A stretch of DNA of 64,000 nt from positions 124,001 through 188,000 of the forward strand of contig SUXJ01000002.1 in assembly GCA_015061005.1 (NCBI GenBank). The letters run 5' to 3'. This document shows, piece by piece, positions 8,570 to 17,090 of the stretch. The translations under genes were made by a program, and so were the position numbers. Under the pieces are notes generated by a model that had not been told where the DNA came from, did no database searches, and worked only from the letters and a program-made list of their open reading frames with translations. Source of the stretch: Bacteroidales bacterium. Lineage in GTDB: Bacteria > Bacteroidota > Bacteroidia > Bacteroidales > Muribaculaceae. Positions within the stretch are counted from its first letter, which is position 1; every line of letters begins with the position of its first letter.

Positions 8570-8854
8570 ATGAGAACAAATCAGTTACTTAGCAAGACCG
8601 AAACTCAGTGGAAAGGAATGACTCTTGATGAACTGCGCTATGCACGTGTCATCAATGAGATGCGAATTGTTATGGCAAAGGAAAAGTTGTCAAACACCAC
8701 TAACGGACTTCTCAATGAAAACGTGATGAAATCGCGTTCATCGTCCATGATAGGAAGAATGTTAGGAGCCCTTTCATGGCTTGATTACGGCTTGATTGCG
8801 CTCCGTCTATCCTCAAAACTCTCCAAAATACTAAAGCATAAGAAAAGCAAATAA
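8570..8854 (+). CDS. Conserved small protein of unknown function in the YtxH operon
   Basis: A 94-residue basic protein. I start it at the ATG at 8570, one base after the holin-like stop; an earlier in-frame start would overlap that gene by more than 100 bases. The N-terminal half is polar and helical (WKGMTLDELRYARVINEMRI), the C-terminal half has a weakly hydrophobic stretch (MLGALSWLDYGLIALRLSSK) ending in lysines. I do not recognise a domain. Position suggests a partner of the holin-like protein and the YtxH pair. Confidence 0.65.
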   Translation: MRTNQLLSKTETQWKGMTLDELRYARVINEMRIVMAKEKLSNTTNGLLNENVMKSRSSSMIGRMLGALSWLDYGLIALRLSSKLSKILKHKKSK

Positions 8855-8892
8855 CCTTTATTAAACCAATTTATTAATTAATTTTATTCGTT

Positions 8893-9099
8893 ATGACAGT
8901 AGAAATGATCGGCACCTATGCAGGTGCAGTTTGGACCGCACTTGCAGAAGGCGGCTGCGACAGCCTCAAAACCATTAAAAAAGCAACCAAGCTGAAAGAA
9001 AAAGAAATCTATGCAGCACTCGGCTGGCTCGCTCGTGAAGGCAAAGTTCAGCTCAATGAAGTAGAAGACTGCAAGGACCTCGGAGTAGCTCTCCTCTAA
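8893..9099 (+). CDS. Winged-helix DNA-binding-fold small protein (DUF2582-like)
   Basis: A 68-residue protein reading as a complete winged helix: helix WTALAEGG, helix SLKTIKKATKL, recognition helix KEKEIYAALGWLAREG, and a wing KVQLNEVEDCKDLGVALL. This matches the DUF2582-type small winged-helix proteins of Bacteroidetes. It may regulate its own operon or act in protein contacts; the sequence does not decide. It closes the YtxH operon and is followed by a terminator. Confidence 0.75.
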   Translation: MTVEMIGTYAGAVWTALAEGGCDSLKTIKKATKLKEKEIYAALGWLAREGKVQLNEVEDCKDLGVALL

Positions 9100-9123
9100 T
9101 TCGTCAATTATCTAACTTTATTA

Positions 9124-9158
9124 TAGCCGTTGGATTCTAATCCACGGCTATTTTTTTT
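9124..9158 (+). terminator. Intrinsic terminator of the YtxH operon
   Basis: TAGCCGT...GGATT pairs with AATCC...ACGGCTA (9124-9150, one bulged T) and is followed by eight T residues. Confidence 0.88.
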
Positions 9159-9179
9159 GTGTAAAAATGAATTAAAAAT

Positions 9180-9210
9180 TTTGGAACAAGAGCAATTTTC
9201 ATTAACTTTG
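9180..9210 (+). promoter_or_regulatory. Promoter of dnaN
   Basis: TTTG at 9180-9183, 19-base spacer, TAACTTTG at 9203-9210; full consensus. Leader about 40-45 bases to the ATG at 9258. Confidence 0.8.
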
Positions 9211-9257
9211 TAAGTTGAAAAAAACGATAAAATTATAAATAACTAAATATACAGATC

Positions 9258-10391
9258 ATGAAATTTAATGTTCAGAGCAAAGTGCTTTACAGTCAAGCAT
9301 CTGCAGTAAGCAAGGTCATCAATTCAAAGAACCCGATGCCCATTCTCAACAACTTTCTTCTGGAGCTTAAGGGAAATGTGTTGAGTATCACTGCAAGTGA
9401 CATAGAAAATACTCTTACCGGCCGTGTACCCGTTATGGAGGCTGAGGGAGAAGGTCGTTTTTGCGTTGACGCACGCCGCTTGACAGAGCTTTTGAAATCA
9501 ATGCCTGACATAGGCATAACCTTTGAAATTGATGATGCATCGCTGGCAATTCAGGTAACCTATAACAACGGTGCAGGAAAGTTTGATTTTATAGGAATTG
9601 TTGGAGATGAATACCCTACCCCTCAAGTTTCCACCAATGAGAATGCAGTTCAATTTACTGCACCGACCAACCAAATCCTTTCGGGCATAGATAACACAAT
9701 ATTCGCTGTTGGCAACGACACCCTCCGTCCCCAAATGATGGGTATATATTGGGATATCATGGACGATGGCATCACTTTTGTAGCGACCGATACTCGCAAA
9801 CTCGTGCGTTATCGCAATAGCGTATCAGCCCCCGGAGTTACAACATCATGCATCATGCCTACCAAACCGGCTCAAGTTCTTAAAAACGTGTTGCCGCGTG
9901 ACACTGACGTTCGAATCAGCATTGACGACAAACGCGCCCTTCTTGAAACAGCAGAAATCACCTTCTCATGCCAACTGCTCAAAGGTGCATTCCCTAACTA
10001 TAACAGAGTAGTGCCTGAGAATAACCCATACACAATGACGGTTGACACCAATTCATTCCTTAGCGCACTGCGCCGAGTGTCTGTTTTCGGAGATCAAGGA
10101 CAGAATCAGGTGAAATTACGCATTACTCATAATGAAGTAGCCGTTAAAGCAGTTGACAATAACTATTGCACAAGAGCGATTGAAAACGTGGCGTGCGATT
10201 TCGACAAAGACGAAATGATTATAGGTTTCAGTGCTCCCTACGTTATGGAAATCTTCTCGACAATTCCAACGTCCGAAGTAGTTGTCAGTTTGAGCGACCC
10301 GTCACGTCCCGGCGTTTTCCGCCCATCAGAGCAGAAAGATAACACCGATTTGTTGATGATTTTAATGCCGATGAACGTGACCGAATTCTAA
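9258..10391 (+). CDS. dnaN: DNA polymerase III beta sliding clamp
   Basis: The ring-shaped processivity clamp of the replisome, 377 residues. The N-terminal domain begins MKFNVQSKVLYSQASAVSKVI and has the NPMPILNNFLLEL motif; the C-terminus ends PMNVTEF, corresponding to the conserved MPMRL-type end that lines the partner-binding cleft. It starts an operon with the DnaQ-like exonuclease two bases downstream, an order I regard as common in Bacteroidales (dnaN, exonuclease, coaBC, DUF4835, recN). Confidence 0.97.
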   Translation: MKFNVQSKVLYSQASAVSKVINSKNPMPILNNFLLELKGNVLSITASDIENTLTGRVPVMEAEGEGRFCVDARRLTELLKSMPDIGITFEIDDASLAIQVTYNNGAGKFDFIGIVGDEYPTPQVSTNENAVQFTAPTNQILSGIDNTIFAVGNDTLRPQMMGIYWDIMDDGITFVATDTRKLVRYRNSVSAPGVTTSCIMPTKPAQVLKNVLPRDTDVRISIDDKRALLETAEITFSCQLLKGAFPNYNRVVPENNPYTMTVDTNSFLSALRRVSVFGDQGQNQVKLRITHNEVAVKAVDNNYCTRAIENVACDFDKDEMIIGFSAPYVMEIFSTIPTSEVVVSLSDPSRPGVFRPSEQKDNTDLLMILMPMNVTEF

Positions 10392-10393
10392 AG

Positions 10394-11176
10394 ATGGAAC
10401 TGAATCTGACAAAACCCATAATTTTTTTCGATCTTGAAACGACCGGCGTCAATTTTCAAACCGATCGAATTGTTGAGGTATCATACATCAAAATACACCC
10501 TAACGGCACTGAGGAATCAAGAACGATTCGTGTAAATCCCGAGCGACCAATACCCGCAGAAGCTACTGCCGTGCATCATATCACGGATGAAGACGTGGCT
10601 AATGAACGTACATTCAAGGAAATTGCCCGTGAATTGGCGCGCATTTTTACCGGATGTGACATAGGTGGATTCAATAGTAACAAATTTGACATCCCGCTCC
10701 TCATGGAAGAGTTTATCAGAGCCGGAGTCGATGATTTTGATCCTTCGAGATGCCGTCTGATTGATGTGCAAACAATATTCCATAAAATGGAACAGCGCAC
10801 CCTCGTTGCTGCATATAAGTTCTATTGCGGAAAGGATCTTGAAGATGCTCATAGTGCACAGGCTGATACGCGTGCCACTTATGAAGTACTAAAAGCTCAA
10901 CTCGATCGATATCCATCACTGAAAAATGACATTGACTTCCTTTCAGATTTTTCTACTCAAAAGAAAAACGTTGACCTTGCAGGCCGCATAGTTTATAATG
11001 AACATGGTTGCGAGACGTTCAATTTCGGTAAGCACAAAGGTAAAACCGTGAACGAAGTTTTTGCAACTGATCCAAATTACTGTGATTGGATTCAAAAAAG
11101 CGATTTTGCCGAAAACACTAAACGAGTAGTTTTGCGTTTATATACTAAATTCCTACTTGATAAGAAGAATGCTTAA
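10394..11176 (+). CDS. DnaQ-like 3'-5' exonuclease with DUF3820 tail
   Basis: A 260-residue DEDDh exonuclease. Exo I is IIFFDLETTGVNFQTDRIVE (D and E metal ligands), exo II includes GFNSNKFDIPLL, and exo III is EDAHSAQADTRATYEVL with the catalytic His and Asp. Residues about 200-258 (FNFGKHKGKTVNEVFATDPNYCDWI) form a DUF3820-type module. Position after dnaN suggests proofreading or repair during replication. Its last eight bases overlap the coaBC start at 11169. Confidence 0.9.
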   Translation: MELNLTKPIIFFDLETTGVNFQTDRIVEVSYIKIHPNGTEESRTIRVNPERPIPAEATAVHHITDEDVANERTFKEIARELARIFTGCDIGGFNSNKFDIPLLMEEFIRAGVDDFDPSRCRLIDVQTIFHKMEQRTLVAAYKFYCGKDLEDAHSAQADTRATYEVLKAQLDRYPSLKNDIDFLSDFSTQKKNVDLAGRIVYNEHGCETFNFGKHKGKTVNEVFATDPNYCDWIQKSDFAENTKRVVLRLYTKFLLDKKNA

Positions 11177-12377
11177 AGGCAAACATATCATCCTTGGAGT
11201 AACCGGAGGTATAGCAGCTTATAAGTCAGCTCAGCTTGCTCGACTATTGATTAAAGCCGGGGCTGAGGTACAGGTAATCATGACACCCTCTGCCCGAGAG
11301 TTTATTACACCTTTGACAATGTCAACTCTTACAGGGAAACCGGTCATAACTGAGTTTTTTACTGCAAACACAGGAGAATGGCATAGCCATGTTGATTTGG
11401 GGATATGGGCAGATGCCATGGTGATTGCTCCTGCCACTGCATGTACTATCGGGAAAATGGCTCATGGCGTCGCTGATAATATGTTGGTTACCACATATCT
11501 ATCCGCAAAAGCCCCGGTATTTGTGGCTCCTGCCATGGACCTTGATATGATGGCACACCCATCTACTTCTGCCAATCTGTCTTTGCTACGCTCCTATGGC
11601 AATCACATTATTGAGCCCACGAGCGGCGAGCTGGCAAGCCACCTTATAGGTAAGGGAAGAATGGAAGAACCCGAACGTATTGTTCAAGTCCTTTCCGATT
11701 ATTTCTCTGAGTCAAAACCCTTAAAGGGGAAAAGAGCCTTAGTTACTGCCGGACCCACCTATGAACGAATTGATCCGGTCAGATACATCGGGAACTTCTC
11801 ATCCGGCAAAATGGGCTATTCTGTCGCCAACGCTCTCGCATCAGCGGGAGCTGATGTTACACTGGTAAGCGGACCGGTAAGCGGACAAAATCTTAGTAAG
11901 AATGTATGTCTCATCAAGGTAGAATCCGCGATAGAGATGCTAAACGCATGCAAAGATGTATGGCATGATGTTGATATTGCTGTTATGTCAGCCGCTGTTG
12001 CCGATTACAGGGTTGCCAATCAGTCGCAATGTAAAATAAAGCGCGAAAGAGATTCTGTTCCAAATATTGTATTGGCTAAGAATCCGGACATTGCGGCGAC
12101 ACTTGGAGGTACAAAGAAAGACCATCAACTATTGATAGGCTTTGCATTGGAAACTGATAATGAAGTACAAAATGCTACCGATAAGTTAAGCCGTAAGAAC
12201 CTTGATGCCATTGTTCTAAACTCATTGCGTGATGCAGGCTCGGGCTTCGGAATCGATACAAATAAGATTACAATCATCGACAAGACTGGCAACATTATTG
12301 CATACCCGGTTAAATCAAAGCCCGAAGTGGCAACTGATTTGGTTAACTACATTATAGATTGTATCAGCAATAAGTGA
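11169..12377 (+). CDS. coaBC: Bifunctional phosphopantothenoylcysteine decarboxylase / phosphopantothenate-cysteine ligase
   Basis: Two consecutive steps of coenzyme A synthesis in one 402-residue protein. The N-terminal CoaC flavoprotein domain shows GVTGGIAAYKSAQLARLL, the active-site His region HSHVDLG and the flavin-site PAMDLDMM. The C-terminal CoaB domain starts near residue 185 with KGKRALVTAGPTYERIDPVR and NFSSGKMG. I use the ATG at 11169, overlapping the exonuclease by eight bases, since the only upstream option is a TTG. Together with coaD near 39 kb this window holds two CoA-pathway genes. Confidence 0.95.
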   Translation: MLKGKHIILGVTGGIAAYKSAQLARLLIKAGAEVQVIMTPSAREFITPLTMSTLTGKPVITEFFTANTGEWHSHVDLGIWADAMVIAPATACTIGKMAHGVADNMLVTTYLSAKAPVFVAPAMDLDMMAHPSTSANLSLLRSYGNHIIEPTSGELASHLIGKGRMEEPERIVQVLSDYFSESKPLKGKRALVTAGPTYERIDPVRYIGNFSSGKMGYSVANALASAGADVTLVSGPVSGQNLSKNVCLIKVESAIEMLNACKDVWHDVDIAVMSAAVADYRVANQSQCKIKRERDSVPNIVLAKNPDIAATLGGTKKDHQLLIGFALETDNEVQNATDKLSRKNLDAIVLNSLRDAGSGFGIDTNKITIIDKTGNIIAYPVKSKPEVATDLVNYIIDCISNK

Positions 12378-13285
12378 AAAGAAATAAACAAATATTCTGT
12401 ACTATTCTAATGCTCTTGACATTAAAGTGTGCTTTTAGTCAAGAGTTAAAGTGCGATGTTGACGTTAATTTTCAACAGTTGGAGAATGTACAAGCCTCAA
12501 TATTCGAATCACTGAAAGAATCAGTGAACGAATATATGAATACAACTAAATTCTCAGAAGCGCAACTTGCCGCTAATGAGAAAATTGAGTGTCGTATGCT
12601 CTTCACAATTACTGAGTACACTGAAGGGCTGACAAAAGGCACGTTGCAAGTTCAATCAAGCAGACCTGTCTATAATAGTCGATATACTACTACTCTTCTT
12701 AATTTTCGTGACTCAAAAATCGATTTTAACTATGTTGAAGGAGATCAGTTAATTTTTTCCCAAAACGGTATGGAAAGTCAGTTGACTGCCATCCTGAACT
12801 TTTACGCATACTTGATTTTAGCAATGGATTTTGATAGTTTTTCTCCGCGCGGAGGTGAAGCATTTTGGGAAAGACTTAAAATGATTGTTCAAGAAGCTCA
12901 GTCAAGTGGGGAAATCGGATGGAAAGCGTTTGAGGACAACAAAAATCGTTCTGCGATACTCGATGCGTTCACTTCTCCTCAAACGGAACAGTTACGAGAT
13001 TTAACCTATCGATATCATCGAACAGGATTAGATGAGATGGCGCAAAGCCCGGACAAAGGACGTGCGAATATTACCGAAGCTCTTGACATTCTTAAGAGCG
13101 TATATGATGTAGATGGTATGTCTGTTGGATTATCACTTACACGTGATGCAAAGCTCGATGAGTTAGTAAATATTTATTCTAAGTCACAGCAAACTGAACG
13201 TGAAAGAGTTTACGAAACGCTATATCCTTTATGGCCGACAGAAAGCAAGCGACTTAACGAAATTAAGAAGGGACCTCAAAAATGA
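12374..13285 (+). CDS. porD: DUF4835 family exported protein (PorD-like)
   Basis: A 303-residue exported protein: signal peptide (LLTLKCAFSQ) then a mature part beginning ELKCDVDVNFQQLENVQASIF. The segment CRMLFTITEY, RPVYNSRYTTTLLNF, and YVEGDQLIF match the DUF4835 family, which some annotations call PorD and link to type IX secretion; I hold the family firmly and the secretion role loosely. It starts at a GTG that overlaps the coaBC stop (GTGA) and ends in an ATGA overlap with recN, a gene order common in Bacteroidetes. Confidence 0.85.
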   Translation: MKRNKQIFCTILMLLTLKCAFSQELKCDVDVNFQQLENVQASIFESLKESVNEYMNTTKFSEAQLAANEKIECRMLFTITEYTEGLTKGTLQVQSSRPVYNSRYTTTLLNFRDSKIDFNYVEGDQLIFSQNGMESQLTAILNFYAYLILAMDFDSFSPRGGEAFWERLKMIVQEAQSSGEIGWKAFEDNKNRSAILDAFTSPQTEQLRDLTYRYHRTGLDEMAQSPDKGRANITEALDILKSVYDVDGMSVGLSLTRDAKLDELVNIYSKSQQTERERVYETLYPLWPTESKRLNEIKKGPQK

Positions 13286-14943
13286 TTACGAAGCTACATA
13301 TAGCTAATTATGCACTCATTGAGGCTCTTGACATTGATTTCACCTCCGGACTGAATATCATTACCGGTGAGACCGGTGCGGGAAAATCAATCATTCTTGG
13401 TGCTCTCTCCTTATTATTAGGCGCAAGGGCTGATAGTAAAGTCATCAAGAATGCAGAGCGCAAGTCGGTTGTGGAAGCTCATTTTGATGTAACCGGAAAT
13501 GAGACATTAGCAAGCTGGGCCAACCAGAATGACATAGACTGGGATTCACAAGAGTGTATTTTGCGAAGAGAATTATCGCCTAATGGTCGCTCAAGGGCAT
13601 TTATCAATGATATGCCTGTGACATTGAATATTCTTTCTGAAATCAGCGCACAAGTAATCGACGTTCACTCACAGCATCAGAATCAGCAGCTCGTATCGCC
13701 CGAGTATCAATTACGAATAATTGATAGCATAGCTAATAATGCATCACTTCTTGAAAACTACAAACGTGAATATTACGCCCTGAAGAGTGCCGAAAAAGCC
13801 CTGGCTATTGCTCAATCAGAATTAGAGAAAAATCGAGCTGATGAGGAATTTATTCGTTTTCGCTTAAATCAGTTAGTCGAAGCGAATTTAATTCCCGGAG
13901 AGCAAGAAGACTTGGAAAATGAACGCGATTTGCAGAGTAATATGACGCAAATCAAGCAAGCGTTGGCGGAAACATTGGATTTATTAACCAATAATGATGC
14001 TTCAGTTTTATCCCAATTATCAGATGCGGTAGATGCAACAGAAGAACTTGGGAATGTGTTGGATGACGCGTCTGAGTTAGCTCAACGCCTTGAGAGCGCA
14101 AGAGTTGAAATTCAAGATGTAATGGAGACCTTGGCAGAATATGACGAGAATTTGTGCGCAGACCCCAATAGCTTGGACAGAATTGAAGAACGATTAAGCG
14201 AAATATATACTTTGCAAAGTCGCCATCAAGTCGACTCGATAGAACAACTTATTCAAATCAGAGATTCTTTACGCGAAAAACTTGATTCGATAGAGTCCGG
14301 TGATTTGGCGCTTGATGAACTGAAGCAAAATGTAGATAAACTTGGTGCGTCTGCACGACACACGGCATTAGCGCTTTCTGAGAAGAGAATTAAAGCAGCT
14401 AAACAATTTGCCACAGATTTACTGGAGGTAGCAACTCCTCTTGGGATGAAAAATCTAAGATGCGACATTGTTGTTGAAAAAACAAATGAACTATCCTCGT
14501 CCGGATGTGACTCCGTTAAATTTTTATTCGCATTTAATAAGAATCAAGAACCGCAATCAGTAGCCGGAGCAGCATCAGGCGGAGAAATCTCACGTCTTAT
14601 GTTGAGCATAAAATCCATAGTGGCAGGACATCTGCAGCTACCAACCATCGTCTTCGATGAAGTTGACTCAGGTGTGAGTGGAGACATCGCAAACCGAATG
14701 GGAGAAATGATGCGCAACATAGCAAAAGACATACAAGTTATAACCATAACTCACCTTCCACAAGTCGCAGCAAAGGGTCAGACACACTTTAAGGTATATA
14801 AAGAAGATGATGCTGATGCTACACATACCAACATAACACGTTTATCAGACATTGATAGAGAAAAAGAAATTGCAATGATGATTAGCGGGTCCGCTACGGA
14901 TCCGGCAGCTATTGCAAATGCAAAATCTCTGCTCAGAAATTAG
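13282..14943 (+). CDS. recN: DNA repair protein RecN
   Basis: An SMC-like ATPase for double-strand-break repair, 553 residues, normal length. Walker A is ITGETGAGKSIILGALSLLLG at the N-terminus; a long coiled coil occupies the middle (about residues 160-370); the ABC signature AASGGEISRLMLSIK, Walker B PTIVFDEVDSGVSG and the ITHLPQVAAKG switch motif lie at the C-terminus. The start overlaps the DUF4835 stop by four bases. Confidence 0.97.
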   Translation: MITKLHIANYALIEALDIDFTSGLNIITGETGAGKSIILGALSLLLGARADSKVIKNAERKSVVEAHFDVTGNETLASWANQNDIDWDSQECILRRELSPNGRSRAFINDMPVTLNILSEISAQVIDVHSQHQNQQLVSPEYQLRIIDSIANNASLLENYKREYYALKSAEKALAIAQSELEKNRADEEFIRFRLNQLVEANLIPGEQEDLENERDLQSNMTQIKQALAETLDLLTNNDASVLSQLSDAVDATEELGNVLDDASELAQRLESARVEIQDVMETLAEYDENLCADPNSLDRIEERLSEIYTLQSRHQVDSIEQLIQIRDSLREKLDSIESGDLALDELKQNVDKLGASARHTALALSEKRIKAAKQFATDLLEVATPLGMKNLRCDIVVEKTNELSSSGCDSVKFLFAFNKNQEPQSVAGAASGGEISRLMLSIKSIVAGHLQLPTIVFDEVDSGVSGDIANRMGEMMRNIAKDIQVITITHLPQVAAKGQTHFKVYKEDDADATHTNITRLSDIDREKEIAMMISGSATDPAAIANAKSLLRN

Positions 14944-14952
14944 CACATAATT

Positions 14953-15708
14953 ATGGAAAAATCCGACTATATTTTTGGCATTCGCGCAGTTGCAGAAGCA
15001 ATTGAAGCAGGAAAAGACATTGATAAAATTCTTGTTAGCAAAGAATTAAAGGGTGATTTAATCAAGGAATTATTGGATCTGGCTCGCGAAAATCGTGTCC
15101 TTGTCAGAAGAGTCCCAAGTCAAACTATTGATCGTATAACTCGCAAAAATCATCAAGGAGTTCTGGCAATACTCAGTGCCGTTACATATTATCGACTTGA
15201 CCACCTTGTACCGCAACTATATGAGGAAGGACGTTTGCCTTTTATCATCGTCCTTGATGGTATCACAGATGTGCGTAATTTCGGAGCAATTGCCAGAACT
15301 GCCGAATGTGTAGGCGCAGATGCGATTGTCATACATGAACACGGAAGCGTTAGCGTAGGTGGTGATGCAGTAAAGACATCTGCCGGGGCACTTCATCATA
15401 TTCCTGTTTGTCGTGAGCGTTCTGCTGCTCATGCCGTGAAATTTCTAAAAGAGAATGGGTATAAGGTTGTTGCAGTCAGTGAAAAGGGCGCAGTTGATTA
15501 TACATCCGTTGATTACACAGATCCTGTTGCCCTCGTAATGGGAGCAGAAGACGTTGGCATCTCTCCGGAGGTTCTCAAGCTTACGGAATGCTCGGCAGCT
15601 ATTCCCATGTTTGGAAAAATTGGGTCACTTAATGTTTCGGTTGCTGCAGGCGTTTTAATGTATGAAGTCGTGCGCCAACGACTCGCCAATAATTTCGATA
15701 TAGATTAA
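14953..15708 (+). CDS. rlmB: 23S rRNA (guanosine2251-2'-O)-methyltransferase RlmB
   Basis: A SpoU-family (SPOUT, trefoil knot) methyltransferase of 251 residues. The N-terminal substrate-binding domain starts DYIFGIRAVAEAIEAGKDIDKILVSKEL; the catalytic knot has DGITDVRNFGAIARTAEC, LVMGAEDVGISPEV and IPMFGKIGSLNVSVAAGV. RlmB is assigned over other SpoU members because of length and the HAVxEA-like N-terminus. It follows recN by nine bases and precedes the MATE pump by two. Confidence 0.92.
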   Translation: MEKSDYIFGIRAVAEAIEAGKDIDKILVSKELKGDLIKELLDLARENRVLVRRVPSQTIDRITRKNHQGVLAILSAVTYYRLDHLVPQLYEEGRLPFIIVLDGITDVRNFGAIARTAECVGADAIVIHEHGSVSVGGDAVKTSAGALHHIPVCRERSAAHAVKFLKENGYKVVAVSEKGAVDYTSVDYTDPVALVMGAEDVGISPEVLKLTECSAAIPMFGKIGSLNVSVAAGVLMYEVVRQRLANNFDID

Positions 15709-15710
15709 CG

Positions 15711-17090
15711 ATGTCGACCACTGATAAGCCCCAGGAGCTCGGTTCACGTCCCATCGGAAAGTTGCTTTTACAATATTCTGTGCCTGCAATCATTGCAAGT
15801 ACGGTCACATCTCTATACAATATTATTGACTCTATTTTTATTGGTCGAGGAGTTGATGCTTTGGCAATTTCAGGACTCGCAATAACATTTCCATTAATGA
15901 ATCTTGTTATTGCCTTTGTCACTCTTATTGCCGTTGGTGGCTCCACTATCTGCTCTATATTCCTTGGTCAACGAGATAGTAAAAAAGCAACAGATACTCT
16001 CCACTCCGTATTGTTGCTTAGTGTTATGCACTCTATTATTTTCGGAGGTTTATCAATCATATTTCTAGATGACATTCTAACACTTTTTGGAGCAACAGAA
16101 GCAACAATAGGCTATGCCAGTGAGTTTATGTTGATTGTTCTGTTGAGTACTCCAATTGCCTACGTTTTCATATCGCTTAATAATGTTATGAGAGCGACCG
16201 GATATCCTACGAAAGCAATGATTTCCGCCCTCGTTTCTGTTGGTGTTAATATAATTGTAGCGCCAATATTCATTTTTGTTTTTCATTGGGGAATGACAGG
16301 TGCAGCATTAGCAACGGTAGTAGGACAATCTGTAGCATTTGTGTGGGTTCTGAAGCATTTTCTATCTAAGAATAGTTACATTCACTTTAGCCGGTCTGCT
16401 AAATGGTTTTCATGGACCATCATAAAAAATATTTACGCAATTGGCATGTCGCCTTTTCTTATTAATGTATGCGCGTGCGTAGTTGTTATGTTTATAAACC
16501 AGCAATTGCTTAAGTACGGTGGCACAGATGGCGATATGGCAGTTGGTGCATACGGTATCGTCAACAGAGTAATAATGCTCTTTTTGATGATTGTCTTAGG
16601 AGTCACACAAGGAATGCAGCCAATTTTAGGGTATAATTTTGGGGCGGGAAATTGGCAAAGAGTCAAGCGCACACTTTATCTCGGTATATGGGTGGGTTCA
16701 GCAATTACAGTCTTCGGCTTTATTGTAACAGTATTGTTCCCTGATTTTGTTACCGGATTGTTCACAGATGATGAGACCCTAATTAAGCTCTCACGAAATG
16801 GATTCCGAATAATTCTTATATGTTATCCCCTTATTGGTGCAGCCATTATAATTCAAAATTTCTTCCAAAGTATTGGCAAACCACAATTGTCAATATTTCT
16901 CAGTGTAACACGCCAGATGGTCTTTCTATTGCCATTGCTTTTTATATTTCCCATTTGGTGGGGTATAAACGGTGTGTGGCTATCTATGGCGGGAAGTGAT
17001 TTTATTTCATTCGTAATCACAGTAGTGACGCTTGTAGTTGTTCAGCGTCGTTTAAATAAAAAATTTTCAAATAATGCGACACGAACTTAA
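15711..17090 (+). CDS. MATE family efflux transporter
   Basis: A 459-residue inner-membrane antiporter with about twelve membrane helices. Typical features include PIGKLLLQYSVPAIIASTVTSLYNIIDSIFIGRGV at the start (first helix and conserved loop), GGSTICSIFLGQRD, and in the second half VTQGMQPILGYNFGAGNW. It exports drugs or metabolites using an ion gradient; substrate not readable. It ends inside the next gene with a 17-base overlap. Confidence 0.92.
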   Translation: MSTTDKPQELGSRPIGKLLLQYSVPAIIASTVTSLYNIIDSIFIGRGVDALAISGLAITFPLMNLVIAFVTLIAVGGSTICSIFLGQRDSKKATDTLHSVLLLSVMHSIIFGGLSIIFLDDILTLFGATEATIGYASEFMLIVLLSTPIAYVFISLNNVMRATGYPTKAMISALVSVGVNIIVAPIFIFVFHWGMTGAALATVVGQSVAFVWVLKHFLSKNSYIHFSRSAKWFSWTIIKNIYAIGMSPFLINVCACVVVMFINQQLLKYGGTDGDMAVGAYGIVNRVIMLFLMIVLGVTQGMQPILGYNFGAGNWQRVKRTLYLGIWVGSAITVFGFIVTVLFPDFVTGLFTDDETLIKLSRNGFRIILICYPLIGAAIIIQNFFQSIGKPQLSIFLSVTRQMVFLLPLLFIFPIWWGINGVWLSMAGSDFISFVITVVTLVVVQRRLNKKFSNNATRT

